From contig JANPIV010000035.1 of the NCBI GenBank assembly GCA_031425155.1, positions 62,001 through 126,000 of the forward strand: a stretch of DNA of 64,000 nt, read 5' to 3'. This DNA comes from M3007 sp031425155 (lineage in GTDB: Bacteria; Bacteroidota; Bacteroidia; Chitinophagales; Saprospiraceae). This document shows, piece by piece, positions 1-8,170 of the stretch; positions within the stretch are counted from its first letter, which is position 1; every line of letters begins with the position of its first letter. The translations under genes and the position numbers were made by a program. Below the pieces are notes generated by a model. That model was not told the origin of the DNA, searched no databases, and saw nothing but the letters and a program-made list of their open reading frames with translations.

Positions 1-150
1 ATTTTTGGCTCCCACGGTTCGCCAGATAAAATTTTAGAATCTTCCCAAGGTTCAATTTTGTCTCTTATGAAGAGTAAATGATCTATTAACTTGTTCTTAA
101 AAGATGCATCTTCTTGTGCGTAAATGATGAATGCTTTTAAAGTTGCCATG
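1..150 (-). CDS. TIR-domain protein, N-terminal part (runs off window start)
   Basis: A minus-strand reading frame opens with ATG at 150 and stays open to the window edge (50 codons). The protein starts MATLKAFIIYAQEDASFK and continues with IEPWEDSKILSGEPWE. This matches the first half of a TIR domain: a beta-A strand ending in an aromatic residue plus acidic ED, then the W-x-D and G-x-x-W segment before the BB loop. Bacterial TIR domains are typically NAD+ hydrolases or cyclases that respond to phage. The catalytic glutamate region lies outside the window, so activity cannot be judged. It lies 242 bp downstream of another TIR gene on the same strand and may belong to the same locus. The TIR call is confident from the motif pattern; length and any partner domain are unknown. 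Confidence 0.75.
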
Positions 151-392
151 ATTTTGCGATTTTGTTAATTTTAATAGTATATTACTGCTTGAATATCTTT
201 TGATCCGTTTCAGGACCTAAAATTTCTTACCAATGACCCACCGCCAATCACACCGAGATGTGCCAAATATAGTTGCACCTGACCTTTTAATGCATTGTTG
301 AGGACTGTCAGGATTCGCTTGACAATTGGTTGGTCAAGGGTGGTGTGAGAGATGAATATTTTGTACACTGGCTTATAAAACATTAAGATGTT
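151..392. other. AT-rich spacer between two TIR genes, no gene seen
   Basis: This stretch separates the two minus-strand TIR genes. I found no convincing reading frame, no strong hairpin followed by a T-run, and no clear TAnnTTTG box. It could hold a promoter for the second TIR gene. Confidence 0.4.
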
Positions 393-1055
393 TTATAATT
401 TTAGCCATTTCTTTACTGTTTTTGTTGCTTTGCTCATTAAAGATTCTTTCTTCTTTTTACGTGTTCGAGGTATTTTTGTTAATCTTGCAACTTCCGGCGA
501 AACAAAAAGTTCAGCATACTTATTTCGCTCTTTTGGTGAAAGTACAATTGGACTAAATTGTCGGGCGTGTGGATGACCAAACAGAGAGTTCTTTATACTT
601 AACTTTAAGGCGAATCGAATATACTCACGACATTCTTTTTTATTTCTCCATTCCAACAATGGTTTTAAACGATTGTTTTTTACTGGAATAAATTGCAAAT
701 GTTTAATCAGACTATTATGATAGTCACAGTTTTCAATTAGGATTGGCATAATATGCACTCCTGAAGATTCCATACGTTCTAATGCAACAGGGATTTCTTG
801 AACTTGAACGTAGTCCGAATTTAAAAATTTTTGAGTGACGAAAAAAACGATTACGTCAGCACTTTTGAGCCACCATTTAATATTAGCATCCCATTCAACT
901 CCGGGAACATTTTGAGCGTCCCAATAATATTCAATTTTATAGGTTTTTTGATTGTATTTTATAGTTTTTAGAAGACTTTTGAATTCTCTAAATAAAGGGG
1001 TCACTAAGGCTGTGTCGTGACGACAGTAGGATAAAAACACTTTTAGAGTAGGCAT
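393..1055 (-). CDS. TIR-domain protein (candidate defence NADase/signalling enzyme)
   Basis: This 220-residue protein begins MPTLKVFLSYCRHD, a standard TIR beta-A strand. YYWDAQNVPGVEW (43-55) fits the W-x-D and G-x-x-W region. SADVIVFFVTQKFLNSDY (65-82) is followed by QVQEIPVALER, where E87 sits where the catalytic glutamate of TIR NAD+-consuming enzymes is expected. The TIR fold ends near residue 155. The C-terminus (about 195-220) is strongly basic, RTRKKKKE followed by TKTVKKWLKL, and could bind membrane or nucleic acid. The start codon lies 8 bp after the stop of the membrane-protein gene, so the two are almost certainly one operon. TIR plus membrane protein recalls Thoeris-type logic, in which a TIR-made nucleotide signal opens a membrane or NADase effector, but no macro or SLOG sensor domain is visible. 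NADase activity is inferred. Confidence 0.8.
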   Translation of the reverse strand: MPTLKVFLSYCRHDTALVTPLFREFKSLLKTIKYNQKTYKIEYYWDAQNVPGVEWDANIKWWLKSADVIVFFVTQKFLNSDYVQVQEIPVALERMESSGVHIMPILIENCDYHNSLIKHLQFIPVKNNRLKPLLEWRNKKECREYIRFALKLSIKNSLFGHPHARQFSPIVLSPKERNKYAELFVSPEVARLTKIPRTRKKKKESLMSKATKTVKKWLKL

Positions 1056-1063
1056 ATATTATA

Positions 1064-1819
1064 CTATTTTATACTGTCCGGTTCATGCATTTGCAAATTT
1101 TTTCTGTTATTTTCCAACGCTCGTATCACTGGGACTAACGAGTTAGAATCTAATTGCAATATTATAGGCTGCTTGGATTGCTTGGCTTCGGGAAAACGAA
1201 TTATTCCCATACTTTTGAAAGCAACAAAAAATACAAACAAAGTTGGCAAAATGTAAAAAGGTGCCAAAGTTTTAGAAAACATTACAGAGGCAATAGTATT
1301 GATTTTGGCAGGCACTTTTTTGCCGCGTATCAACCAAAGCCAGAATCTCACTGTCCGATTTGCCAAGAAAATAGGCAAGTGATATGTCCAAAAGCCCTTA
1401 TGACGAACACGATTATCCTCGAAACGAGTGTAATTATAATCAAACAGATTACTCCAGTCTGCTTGCGATTGCTCTGATAATTTGTAAAAACGTTTACTGA
1501 CTACATCATTAAATAGGTCACGATAACGCTGCTCAGTATACAGAAACAAGCCATCCAAATACCAAAAGATGAGCATGGGCAGCAGTAGAATAATACTTTG
1601 CCAACCAGAAAGCAAAAATGAATTCTGATTAAGGGTTAAGGCAATAGTTACGATACCGATGGCCCAACCTTTACAATGAAAAGAATTATTAGCCATGCGG
1701 CCAATAATGGCCTGCAACTGATCTAATTCCTTTTGGACATAGTCTTTTTGATCGCCGGTCGGCAAGTATAGTTCTGGGATAGAAGTTTCACGGGTTGAAT
1801 CGGATGTTTGTGTATTCAT
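1064..1819 (-). CDS. Three-helix membrane protein paired with TIR gene (candidate effector)
   Basis: The frame is open from 1903, but that would overlap the neighbouring gene, so I chose the ATG at 1819 (MNTQTSDSTRE, 251 residues). Predicted helices lie near 51-65, 73-93 and 184-203. The segment IIGRMANNSFHCKGW (38-52) just before helix 1, with LDGLFLYTEQRYRDLFNDV after helix 2, resembles a family of small uncharacterised bacterial membrane proteins with an R-M-x-x-N-S-F-x-x-K-G-W motif; this is from memory. Between helices 2 and 3 is a cytosolic stretch of about 90 residues rich in aromatics; the last 45 residues are soluble. It is the first gene of a two-gene operon with the TIR protein at 393-1055. 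By analogy with TIR-linked membrane effectors it might depolarise the membrane when triggered; that role is inference. Confidence 0.65.
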   Translation of the reverse strand: MNTQTSDSTRETSIPELYLPTGDQKDYVQKELDQLQAIIGRMANNSFHCKGWAIGIVTIALTLNQNSFLLSGWQSIILLLPMLIFWYLDGLFLYTEQRYRDLFNDVVSKRFYKLSEQSQADWSNLFDYNYTRFEDNRVRHKGFWTYHLPIFLANRTVRFWLWLIRGKKVPAKINTIASVMFSKTLAPFYILPTLFVFFVAFKSMGIIRFPEAKQSKQPIILQLDSNSLVPVIRALENNRKNLQMHEPDSIK

Positions 1820-1896
1820 ATTGGAAAGTACATTAGATGCAAAATGGCCGGACCGTAATAAAATTCGGCAAGGTACGATTGAAAAGATTAAATTTC

Positions 1897-3879
1897 TCAC
1901 CACAATATCAGCACATCTCCCTTATATACGCGCACTCCGCCATCGCTGAAAAGAATTTCGGCCACCCAGACATATACGCCGCCCGCTGCCGCTTTGCCAT
2001 TAGCATTGGTACCATCCCAGCGCAGACTGCTGGCACCGGGCGATTGGTTTTTCCGCTCAAATTGCAAGTCGCCCCAACGGTCATAAATGGACAAACGCCG
2101 GATTTCCGTCACGCTTTTGCTGGGAAACAGGGTAAAGTAGTTGTTGGTTGCGTCGTTGGTTACATCGGGGCGAAATACGTTGGGCGCATACACATCCAGT
2201 CGCGGGAGCACGGTCAAAAGTAGGCTGTCTGTGGCCCTGCAACCAAGAGAATCAGTTACTTGTAAGGTGGCCACTCCCGAAGCGGCTGGCATCACGACGG
2301 GATTCGGACAAGTGGTGCAACCCAGGCCCGTGCCGCTGAATTGCCAGATATAATGCACCGGCGGATAATTGGGCTGCGCCTGCAAAGTGACGGAATCGCA
2401 GGCAAACAGCGTAATATCCGGGCCAAGATTGACTTCGTAACGCGGCGGATAATAGAGATTAACAGGTATTTCCACCCGGCAATTCAGGGAATCGGCCACC
2501 ACCAATTGGTAGGTCCCGGCGGGCAGTTGCGTAAAAAAAGGACTGCTTTGCGGCGGGGCATTATTCAGCAAAAACCGCAGGCTTCCCGTGCCGCCCTGTA
2601 AGCCCACCGCGCTGATCTGGCCGGTGCTGTCGCCGAAACAAATCGGGTCGCTGAAAACGGCATCGGCGGCCAGATTGACTTCATACACATACAAACTATC
2701 GCTGGCGGTGCAGCCATTGGCGGAGGTTACCGTCACGGCATACCAACCGGGTTGACCGGCCAGCAGCGTATCGGCCTTGCTGCCATCCGACCACAGGTAG
2801 GCGGCGAAATTGCCCGCCCGCAGTGTGCCGGGCGCGCCATTGCACACGATGGTATCCTGCCCGGTGATGGCGTAAGCCGACAAATCTTCGGGCATCAGCG
2901 TCACTGGGAATGACACCGCGCGGCAGTAGGACAGAGCCAGATTGGCGGGCGAATTGGCCACTACCAGGCGGTACTGATCGGTGTCATTGGGCTGCGGCAC
3001 CTGGTAAGTATCAGAGGATGAGCCACTTATATCCATCCAGGTTTGACCGCTGTTGCTGCTGACCTGCCATTGATACACAATACTGTTATAAGGGGAATTG
3101 CTTAACTCGGCATGAATACTCAGCGATTGATCGTAGCAATAAACGGCGGTGACGGGCAAATCAATTTCCGGCCCGCAGGCGCGAAACGAGATGTTATCAA
3201 TGGCCAGATCGTTGCCATTGCCGCCGGGCGCATTGTTACGCAGCGAGAGTTTGACGGAGGTCACGCCGGGTGCTGTGGTGAAAGAAAAACGGTGGGTATG
3301 CCAACTCGCATCATGTTGGATTTGGCTGGTGCCGCACACAATCTGGCCGTCTATTTCAAAGGCGACATCGGGGTGAATGGGATTGGCTGGCCCCAAGCCG
3401 TTATTGAGCGAAATAATATCAATGGACAGTTCGTAGAGGGTGTTTTCACAGACCGACACCGTTTTTTCATAAAATAGTCCGGGCTGAAAACTGGCATTCA
3501 CGACCATCATGTAGCCGTTGGTTTCGGGGCCATTGTCCATGATATCCACCCAGTTGGAAGCGAAAGAACCCCAGGGCGTGGTATTATTGGAAATGGTATA
3601 AAAACCGTCGTTGGGCGGTGCGCCGGTGGTGTAGGCGTAGCCGGGCGCGAGGTTGGGATTGCCGGATAGAATATTGGCGGTGCCTGCGCCAAAGTCGCCG
3701 TTGGGAAAGATGTTCTCCCCCAGATTGCCGGTGCAGGTGCTTTTACAGTAGCCCTGGCCAAAGGTGTGACTGAATGTGCAGAGCAGAAATATAAGGAGGA
3801 ATGATAAATGATGAATGATGAATCCAGTGGGCTGCCTGATTGTCTGCGGTGGCATCAAACGGGAGAGAACAAAGCGCAT
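1897..3879 (-). CDS. Secreted T9SS type B (CHU_C) protein with SprB-like repeat
   Basis: This 660-residue exported protein has a signal peptide ending near TFGQG; translation could begin at 3879 or at ATG 3855 (MPPQTIRQPT), which gives a tidier signal. The N-terminal third (NIFPNGDFGAGTANIL) looks like a carbohydrate-binding-like beta-sandwich. Ig-like modules follow (YQWQVSSNSGQTW), then an SprB-type repeat (CFGDSTGQISAVGLQGGTG). The last 90 residues form the CHU_C domain: NVFRPDVTNDATNNYF, LSIYDRWGDLQFE, WDGTNANGKAAAGGVYVW, KGDVLILW. Such C-termini direct type IX secretion and surface attachment in Bacteroidota. The partner or substrate cannot be told. Codons for GFIIHHLSFLL in the signal region fall in a simple ATCATTCATCATT repeat, so the signal appears to have formed on repeat DNA. 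Confidence 0.85.
   Translation of the reverse strand: MRFVLSRLMPPQTIRQPTGFIIHHLSFLLIFLLCTFSHTFGQGYCKSTCTGNLGENIFPNGDFGAGTANILSGNPNLAPGYAYTTGAPPNDGFYTISNNTTPWGSFASNWVDIMDNGPETNGYMMVVNASFQPGLFYEKTVSVCENTLYELSIDIISLNNGLGPANPIHPDVAFEIDGQIVCGTSQIQHDASWHTHRFSFTTAPGVTSVKLSLRNNAPGGNGNDLAIDNISFRACGPEIDLPVTAVYCYDQSLSIHAELSNSPYNSIVYQWQVSSNSGQTWMDISGSSSDTYQVPQPNDTDQYRLVVANSPANLALSYCRAVSFPVTLMPEDLSAYAITGQDTIVCNGAPGTLRAGNFAAYLWSDGSKADTLLAGQPGWYAVTVTSANGCTASDSLYVYEVNLAADAVFSDPICFGDSTGQISAVGLQGGTGSLRFLLNNAPPQSSPFFTQLPAGTYQLVVADSLNCRVEIPVNLYYPPRYEVNLGPDITLFACDSVTLQAQPNYPPVHYIWQFSGTGLGCTTCPNPVVMPAASGVATLQVTDSLGCRATDSLLLTVLPRLDVYAPNVFRPDVTNDATNNYFTLFPSKSVTEIRRLSIYDRWGDLQFERKNQSPGASSLRWDGTNANGKAAAGGVYVWVAEILFSDGGVRVYKGDVLILW
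3804..3822. repeat. ATGATGAATGATGAAT word repeat inside signal-peptide codons
   Basis: The word AATGATAAATGATGAATGAT is a close match to the two copies around the end of rmuC (27998-28016 and 28078-28096). Here it is read as part of a signal peptide on the minus strand. Confidence 0.6.
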
Positions 3880-4086
3880 GGCAGTTTTTTTGCGGGTGAA
3901 AGTAAGGCGTAGTTGGCGCGCTCCATATTTGTTTGCGGGGGTTTTTTAATAATACCAAGGAACAAACTCCCAGGAAGAGACAATCTGAAACCAAATAGAA
4001 AAATAAATAGTACAGTCCATCCATAAAACATCCCCGCCAGGGCAACCAATAGCCTACTTCTACCGCCAAGGGACAAAATTTAACAC

Positions 4087-4833
4087 GTGACCAACAAACT
4101 ATTTTTTTGCCTGGTATTGGCCGTCCTATTTTTCACCAACGGCTATGGCCAGGACGCTGCCGCTATCCCGAATATGCTGATGACCGTGGCTAATTTAAGG
4201 AATGATTCTCTATCTGGCACCGGGGTTTTTATCCAAAATAAGGAATCGGACTATTACCTGGTGGCCACCGCCCACATCGCCCGGACGATGGATAGAAACG
4301 TGCTGGTCATCATTCAGGGCGAAGACCGGCCATTACAATTCAAGATTACCGAGTTTGCAAATCCCGTGGTCTGGGCCTATCATCCGACCATGGATCTGGC
4401 TGTCTTGAATTTGAACCCCAAAGCATCTTTTTTTAATAAGTATTTGGTGAAGCGCTTTGTGCCGCTGGCCTGGGTCGATAGTACCCGGGCCGTCCTGCCA
4501 AAAGATAGTTTATTGACCATCGTCGGCTTTCAACCGGGTTCACGGTCACCCGGCTTTTTCCCGCCGTTGGCCTATACATCCCTGCCGACCAGCGAAAAAA
4601 TCGTCCCGGCAGACCCGAAAAAAGCACTGCCATTAGACGTAGTTATTTTAGAAAAACCCAGCGTACCGGGTTATAATAGCGGCCCGGTTTTCTTATCGCA
4701 AGAAAATGGTCCCGGCGCAGTAAGCACTCCATTAAGGATGGTCGGCTTTATTCAGGGAAAGATCAAAGACAATGCGGAGCGGTCGTTTTTGATGATGATC
4801 CCGGCTTATTATTTGCGGGATTTGATCAAGTAA
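4087..4833 (+). CDS. Secreted trypsin-like serine protease (S1 fold)
   Basis: Translation appears to start at GTG 4087, because the signal peptide begins there (TNKLFFCLVLAVLFFTNGYGQ) and no ATG fits. The mature protein of about 227 residues has a compact trypsin-like layout with a full candidate triad: H63 in VATAHIA, D103 in HPTMDLAVL, and S198 in PGYNSGPVFL. The serine motif is N-S-G-P rather than the usual G-D-S-G-G-P, and no PDZ domain follows, so it is not a DegP/HtrA protease. It should act in the periplasm or outside the cell. It is divergent from the T9SS gene to its left and has no obvious operon partner. The protease fold is well supported; catalytic activity is likely but the altered oxyanion loop leaves doubt. 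Confidence 0.7.
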   Translation: MTNKLFFCLVLAVLFFTNGYGQDAAAIPNMLMTVANLRNDSLSGTGVFIQNKESDYYLVATAHIARTMDRNVLVIIQGEDRPLQFKITEFANPVVWAYHPTMDLAVLNLNPKASFFNKYLVKRFVPLAWVDSTRAVLPKDSLLTIVGFQPGSRSPGFFPPLAYTSLPTSEKIVPADPKKALPLDVVILEKPSVPGYNSGPVFLSQENGPGAVSTPLRMVGFIQGKIKDNAERSFLMMIPAYYLRDLIK

Positions 4834-4853
4834 TGGGGAATATTCTTTAAAAA

Positions 4854-5129
4854 TCAGGCCACATTCCCCAATCGTTCCCGAAGTTTGGCCAGCATCATGG
4901 GCCGAATGTCGGCGGTCTTCTTCACCTCTTGATAATCTAGTTTTATTATGATGTAACGGATGCCATCTTCCGGGTCTATCCAATCGTCGCCGTTTTCATA
5001 TCGGTCATCGTTGATACATACATACATAATACCCAAGTTATTCACATGAGCGAGTAATCCCCTAATATAATTAGTGTCAACTTTCTCACCCACAACTTCG
5101 TCGACCATTTTGGTAACTAAGGCGTTCAT
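4854..5129 (-). CDS. Small conserved-looking hypothetical protein downstream of mutS
   Basis: A 91-residue protein starts at ATG 5129, 24 bp after the mutS stop on the same strand, so it may be co-transcribed with mutS. It is acidic, without a signal peptide or membrane segment. The middle (NLGIMYVCINDDRYENGDDWIDPEDGIRYIIIKLDY) reads like alternating strands and the end (RPMMLAKLRERLGNV) like a helix. I do not recognise the family. Good codon structure and the absence of an opposing frame of similar quality make it a likely real gene. Confidence 0.55.
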   Translation of the reverse strand: MNALVTKMVDEVVGEKVDTNYIRGLLAHVNNLGIMYVCINDDRYENGDDWIDPEDGIRYIIIKLDYQEVKKTADIRPMMLAKLRERLGNVA

Positions 5130-5153
5130 AAGATTTGTTTTTTCGATTTTAAT

Positions 5154-7865
5154 TTATTTCTTCTCCGCAATCTTCTTCAACTCGTTCAATTTCCACAGCG
5201 CATCCATCGGGGTCATCGTGTTCAAATCCAGCCCCTGCAATTCCGTTTTGATCTGCACCGTATAAGGATCGAGCGACTCAAATATCTGCAACTGCATTTG
5301 TGGCTGGATGCTCTTCGCTTTTTTCTGCATCTTGCTTTTGGCCGTCTCTGCTTGACCCGCCGTAGCCTCGGCGGAGGCGGGCAGGCCCAGCGAACTATTT
5401 TCACTCTCGCCAATATGCTGCCCTTCCAGTTGAAGCAGGATTTCTCCGGCGCGTTCCACCACGGCGGGCGGCATACCGGCCATGCGCGCCACATGGATAC
5501 CGAAGGAGTGATTGGAGCCGCCGGGCACGAGTTTGCGCAGGAAAATAACCTTCTGGGCGACCTGTTTGGTGCTCACGTGAAAGTTGTGAATACGCTCCAG
5601 TTTATCGGCCAGTTCGTTCATTTCGTGGTAGTGCGTGGCGAAGAGCGTTTTGGGTCGGGCGCGTTCGTTGTCGTGCAGATATTCAGCCAGGCTCCAGGCA
5701 ATACTGATACCATCGTAGGTGCTGGTGCCGCGCCCGATCTCGTCCAAGAGAATGAGGCTACGGTCGCTTAAATTGTTCATTATCAAGGCCGTTTCGTTCA
5801 TTTCGACCATGAACGTACTTTCGCCGCCACTGATATTATCGCTGGCCCCCACGCGGGTAAAAAGTTTATCAATCAAACCAATGCGAGCACTTTGGGCGGG
5901 TACAAAACTGCCCATTTGCGCCAGCAAAGTAATCAGCGCGGTCTGGCGCAGCAAGGCAGATTTGCCGGCCATATTTGGCCCGGTAATAAGCATGATCTGC
6001 ACGTCTTCGTTGTCCAGATAAATATCGTTCGGGATGTACGGTTCGCCGATGGGCAACTGCGTTTCGATGACCGGGTGACGGCCCGCACGAATATCGAGCA
6101 CGGTGCTATCGTCCACCTCGGGGCGGACGTACTGGTTTTTCTGGGCGATTTTGGCAAAAGCCAGTAGGCAATCCAGCCGTGCGATCAGTTGCGCATTGAG
6201 TTGCACGGGCTGTATATAGGCCGCCGTTTCTTCTACCAAAGCCCGAAAAATGCGCTCTTCCAACTCCTGCATTTTTTCCTCCGCGCCGAGGATTTTGGCT
6301 TCTAATTCTTTCAATTCGGGCGTAATATAGCGTTCGCCGTTGGCGATAGTTTGCTTCCGAATCCAGTCGGCGGGTACCTGGTCTTTCCATTTGGAAGTGA
6401 CTTCCAGGTAATACCCAAATACGTTGTTGAAAGCAATTTTAAGACTGGTAATCCCGGTGCGTTCCACCTCGCGCTGCTGAATTTGCAGCAACAAGTCGCG
6501 GCTGTTGCGGATGACGTTGCGCAGGTCGTCCAGCACGGCATCGGCCCCGTCGGCTATGGCACCACCTTTACGCAGATCGGCGGGCGGATCGGGGGCAATG
6601 ACCGCTTCGATGCGTTCGCGCAGGGTGAGGCAGGGATTCAGTCCTTCGCCGAGTTTGCGCAGCCCCGCTACCCCATCGGGCTGGGCGGGATGCAGCAGGA
6701 TTTTCAGTTGTTCGATGGCCAGCAAAGCCCGGCGCAACTGCACGATTTCGCGGGGATTGACCTTGCCAACGGCGGTCTTGCTCATCAGTCGTTCGAGGTC
6801 GCCGATGTGCCGGAGCTGGGGTTCTATCGTCGCCGTAAAATCTTCATGTTGCACCAAAAAAGCGACGGCATCCAGGCGGTCGTTGATTTGACTGAGATTG
6901 GTGAGGGGCAGCAAAAGCCACTTGCGCAGCAGCCGCGCACCCATCGGATTCACGGTTTTATCGAGCACCTGCAACAGCGACACGCCATTCTCATGGTTGG
7001 AGGCCACCAGTTCCAGATTGCGAATAGTGAAGCGATCCAGCCAGACGTATTTTTCGGTTTGCAAACGGCTCAGGCTGGTCAAGTGGGCCAGTTTGGTGCT
7101 TTGCAACGCAGCCAGATAGTGCAGGGCGGCTCCGGCGGCGGTTTGGCCAAGTTCCAGTTCTTCTACGCCAAAACCTTTCAGACTCAACGTATGGAAATGA
7201 TTGAGCAGTTTTTCGCGGGCAAAATCGTAGGTGAAAATCCAGTCTTCCAGCGTGTTGGTATAGAATTTATCGCCGTGTAAAGCGACAAATTCTTTCACCC
7301 GGCTTTTGGGCAAAATAACTTCGGCGGGCCGAAAACTTTGCAGCAACTTGTCCATTGTGGCCGCATCGCCTTCGGAAACAAAAAATTCACCGGTGGAAAT
7401 ATCGAGAAAAGCGACGCCGTGCTGGTCGTTCTTGCCGTAAGTGAGCGTGGCTAAAAAGTTGTTGGTCTGGTGATCCAGCAGCGAATCGTCGGTGGTGACG
7501 CCGGGCGTGACGACCTCGGTGACGGCACGGCGCACGACCCGACCCGGCACGGGCTTTTCCATCTGGTCGCAGATGGCCACCCGGTAGCCCGCCCGCACGA
7601 GGCGCGGCAGGTACATATCCATCGCGTGGTAGGGAAATCCGGCCAGCTCCACGTCGCTGCCGCCGTTGTTGCGGCTGGTGAGGGTGATGCCCAAGGCCCG
7701 CGACGTTTTCACGGCATCTTCGGCGAAAGTTTCATAGAAATCGCCGACCCGGAACAGCAAAATAGCGTCCGGGTATTTTTCTTTGACGGCAAAATACTGC
7801 GCCATCAGCGGCGTAGTCGTGCCGCTGCCATTCGATTCGGTGCCGTCTTTTTTTGGGCGAGCCAT
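5154..7865 (-). CDS. mutS: DNA mismatch repair protein MutS
   Basis: At 903 residues this is a full-length MutS. The mismatch-reading motif is present as GDFYETF (F43, E45). The connector, core and clamp regions follow in normal order. The ATPase carries the Walker A motif GPNMAGKSALLRQ (about 628-640), the GGESTFMVEM signature, LILLDEIGRGTSTYDG and the conserved FATHYHEM. MutS binds mispaired bases and recruits MutL. A proline/alanine/glutamate-rich insert (about 827-842, PASAEATAGQAE) between the ATPase and the C-terminal helix is encoded by a GC-rich palindrome (5356-5381) and looks like an in-frame repeat insertion in a tolerant linker. A near-consensus -7 box TAACTTTA lies at 7928-7935 on the minus strand. 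It is divergent from the TerB-like gene pair. Confidence 0.97.
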   Translation of the reverse strand: MARPKKDGTESNGSGTTTPLMAQYFAVKEKYPDAILLFRVGDFYETFAEDAVKTSRALGITLTSRNNGGSDVELAGFPYHAMDMYLPRLVRAGYRVAICDQMEKPVPGRVVRRAVTEVVTPGVTTDDSLLDHQTNNFLATLTYGKNDQHGVAFLDISTGEFFVSEGDAATMDKLLQSFRPAEVILPKSRVKEFVALHGDKFYTNTLEDWIFTYDFAREKLLNHFHTLSLKGFGVEELELGQTAAGAALHYLAALQSTKLAHLTSLSRLQTEKYVWLDRFTIRNLELVASNHENGVSLLQVLDKTVNPMGARLLRKWLLLPLTNLSQINDRLDAVAFLVQHEDFTATIEPQLRHIGDLERLMSKTAVGKVNPREIVQLRRALLAIEQLKILLHPAQPDGVAGLRKLGEGLNPCLTLRERIEAVIAPDPPADLRKGGAIADGADAVLDDLRNVIRNSRDLLLQIQQREVERTGITSLKIAFNNVFGYYLEVTSKWKDQVPADWIRKQTIANGERYITPELKELEAKILGAEEKMQELEERIFRALVEETAAYIQPVQLNAQLIARLDCLLAFAKIAQKNQYVRPEVDDSTVLDIRAGRHPVIETQLPIGEPYIPNDIYLDNEDVQIMLITGPNMAGKSALLRQTALITLLAQMGSFVPAQSARIGLIDKLFTRVGASDNISGGESTFMVEMNETALIMNNLSDRSLILLDEIGRGTSTYDGISIAWSLAEYLHDNERARPKTLFATHYHEMNELADKLERIHNFHVSTKQVAQKVIFLRKLVPGGSNHSFGIHVARMAGMPPAVVERAGEILLQLEGQHIGESENSSLGLPASAEATAGQAETAKSKMQKKAKSIQPQMQLQIFESLDPYTVQIKTELQGLDLNTMTPMDALWKLNELKKIAEKK
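5356..5381. repeat. GC-rich palindrome inserted in the mutS linker
   Basis: CCCGCC (5356-5361) pairs with GGCGGG (5376-5381), with an inner GCC/GGC stem. It is read in frame within mutS as part of PASAEATAGQAE. The peptide and palindrome resemble mobile palindromic repeats seen inside coding regions of other bacteria. Confidence 0.6.
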
Positions 7866-8049
7866 GTGCTTGGTTGACTGGTTGTTAGTTGATTGGTTAT
7901 TGGTTTTGGGAAGCAGGTTTGGGCCGGTAAAGTTAGCACGGGGGCTGGAAATTGCGGGTATTTTTCCAGCGATGAAGAAATCGGTATTTTCGATGCTTTG
8001 ATGGTTGGGCTTACCAGAATGCGCTTATTTTTGCCGGTGAAATTTATTT

Positions 8050-8129
8050 GAATATTTGAAGATTCGAGTATTTGATCAATTACCTGATGATCAAGTGCTT
8101 GGATCGAATACTCAAATACTCGCATCCTC
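8050..8129. repeat. Interspersed palindromic repeat, copy A
   Basis: Between divergent mutS and the TerB-like gene. Arms GAGTATTTGATC (8066-8077) and GATCGAATACTC (8102-8113) pair with one mismatch, and TTGATCA/TGATCAA form an inner stem. Its reverse complement aligns along most of its length with copy C at 45207-45281, and its left part with copy B at 19975-20021. Confidence 0.8.
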
Positions 8130-8170
8130 TTATCACTACTATCCAATAACTAACAACCAATACCCGATTT

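Noticed and set aside
6351..7280. Long plus-strand open frame of 309 codons inside mutS
   Set aside because: It is the opposite-strand shadow of mutS; composition is atypical and MutS is certain on the minus strand.
8050..8129. Possible CRISPR-like unit among palindromic repeats
   Set aside because: Copies are far apart (8 kb, 20 kb, 45 kb) with no regular spacers and no cas genes.
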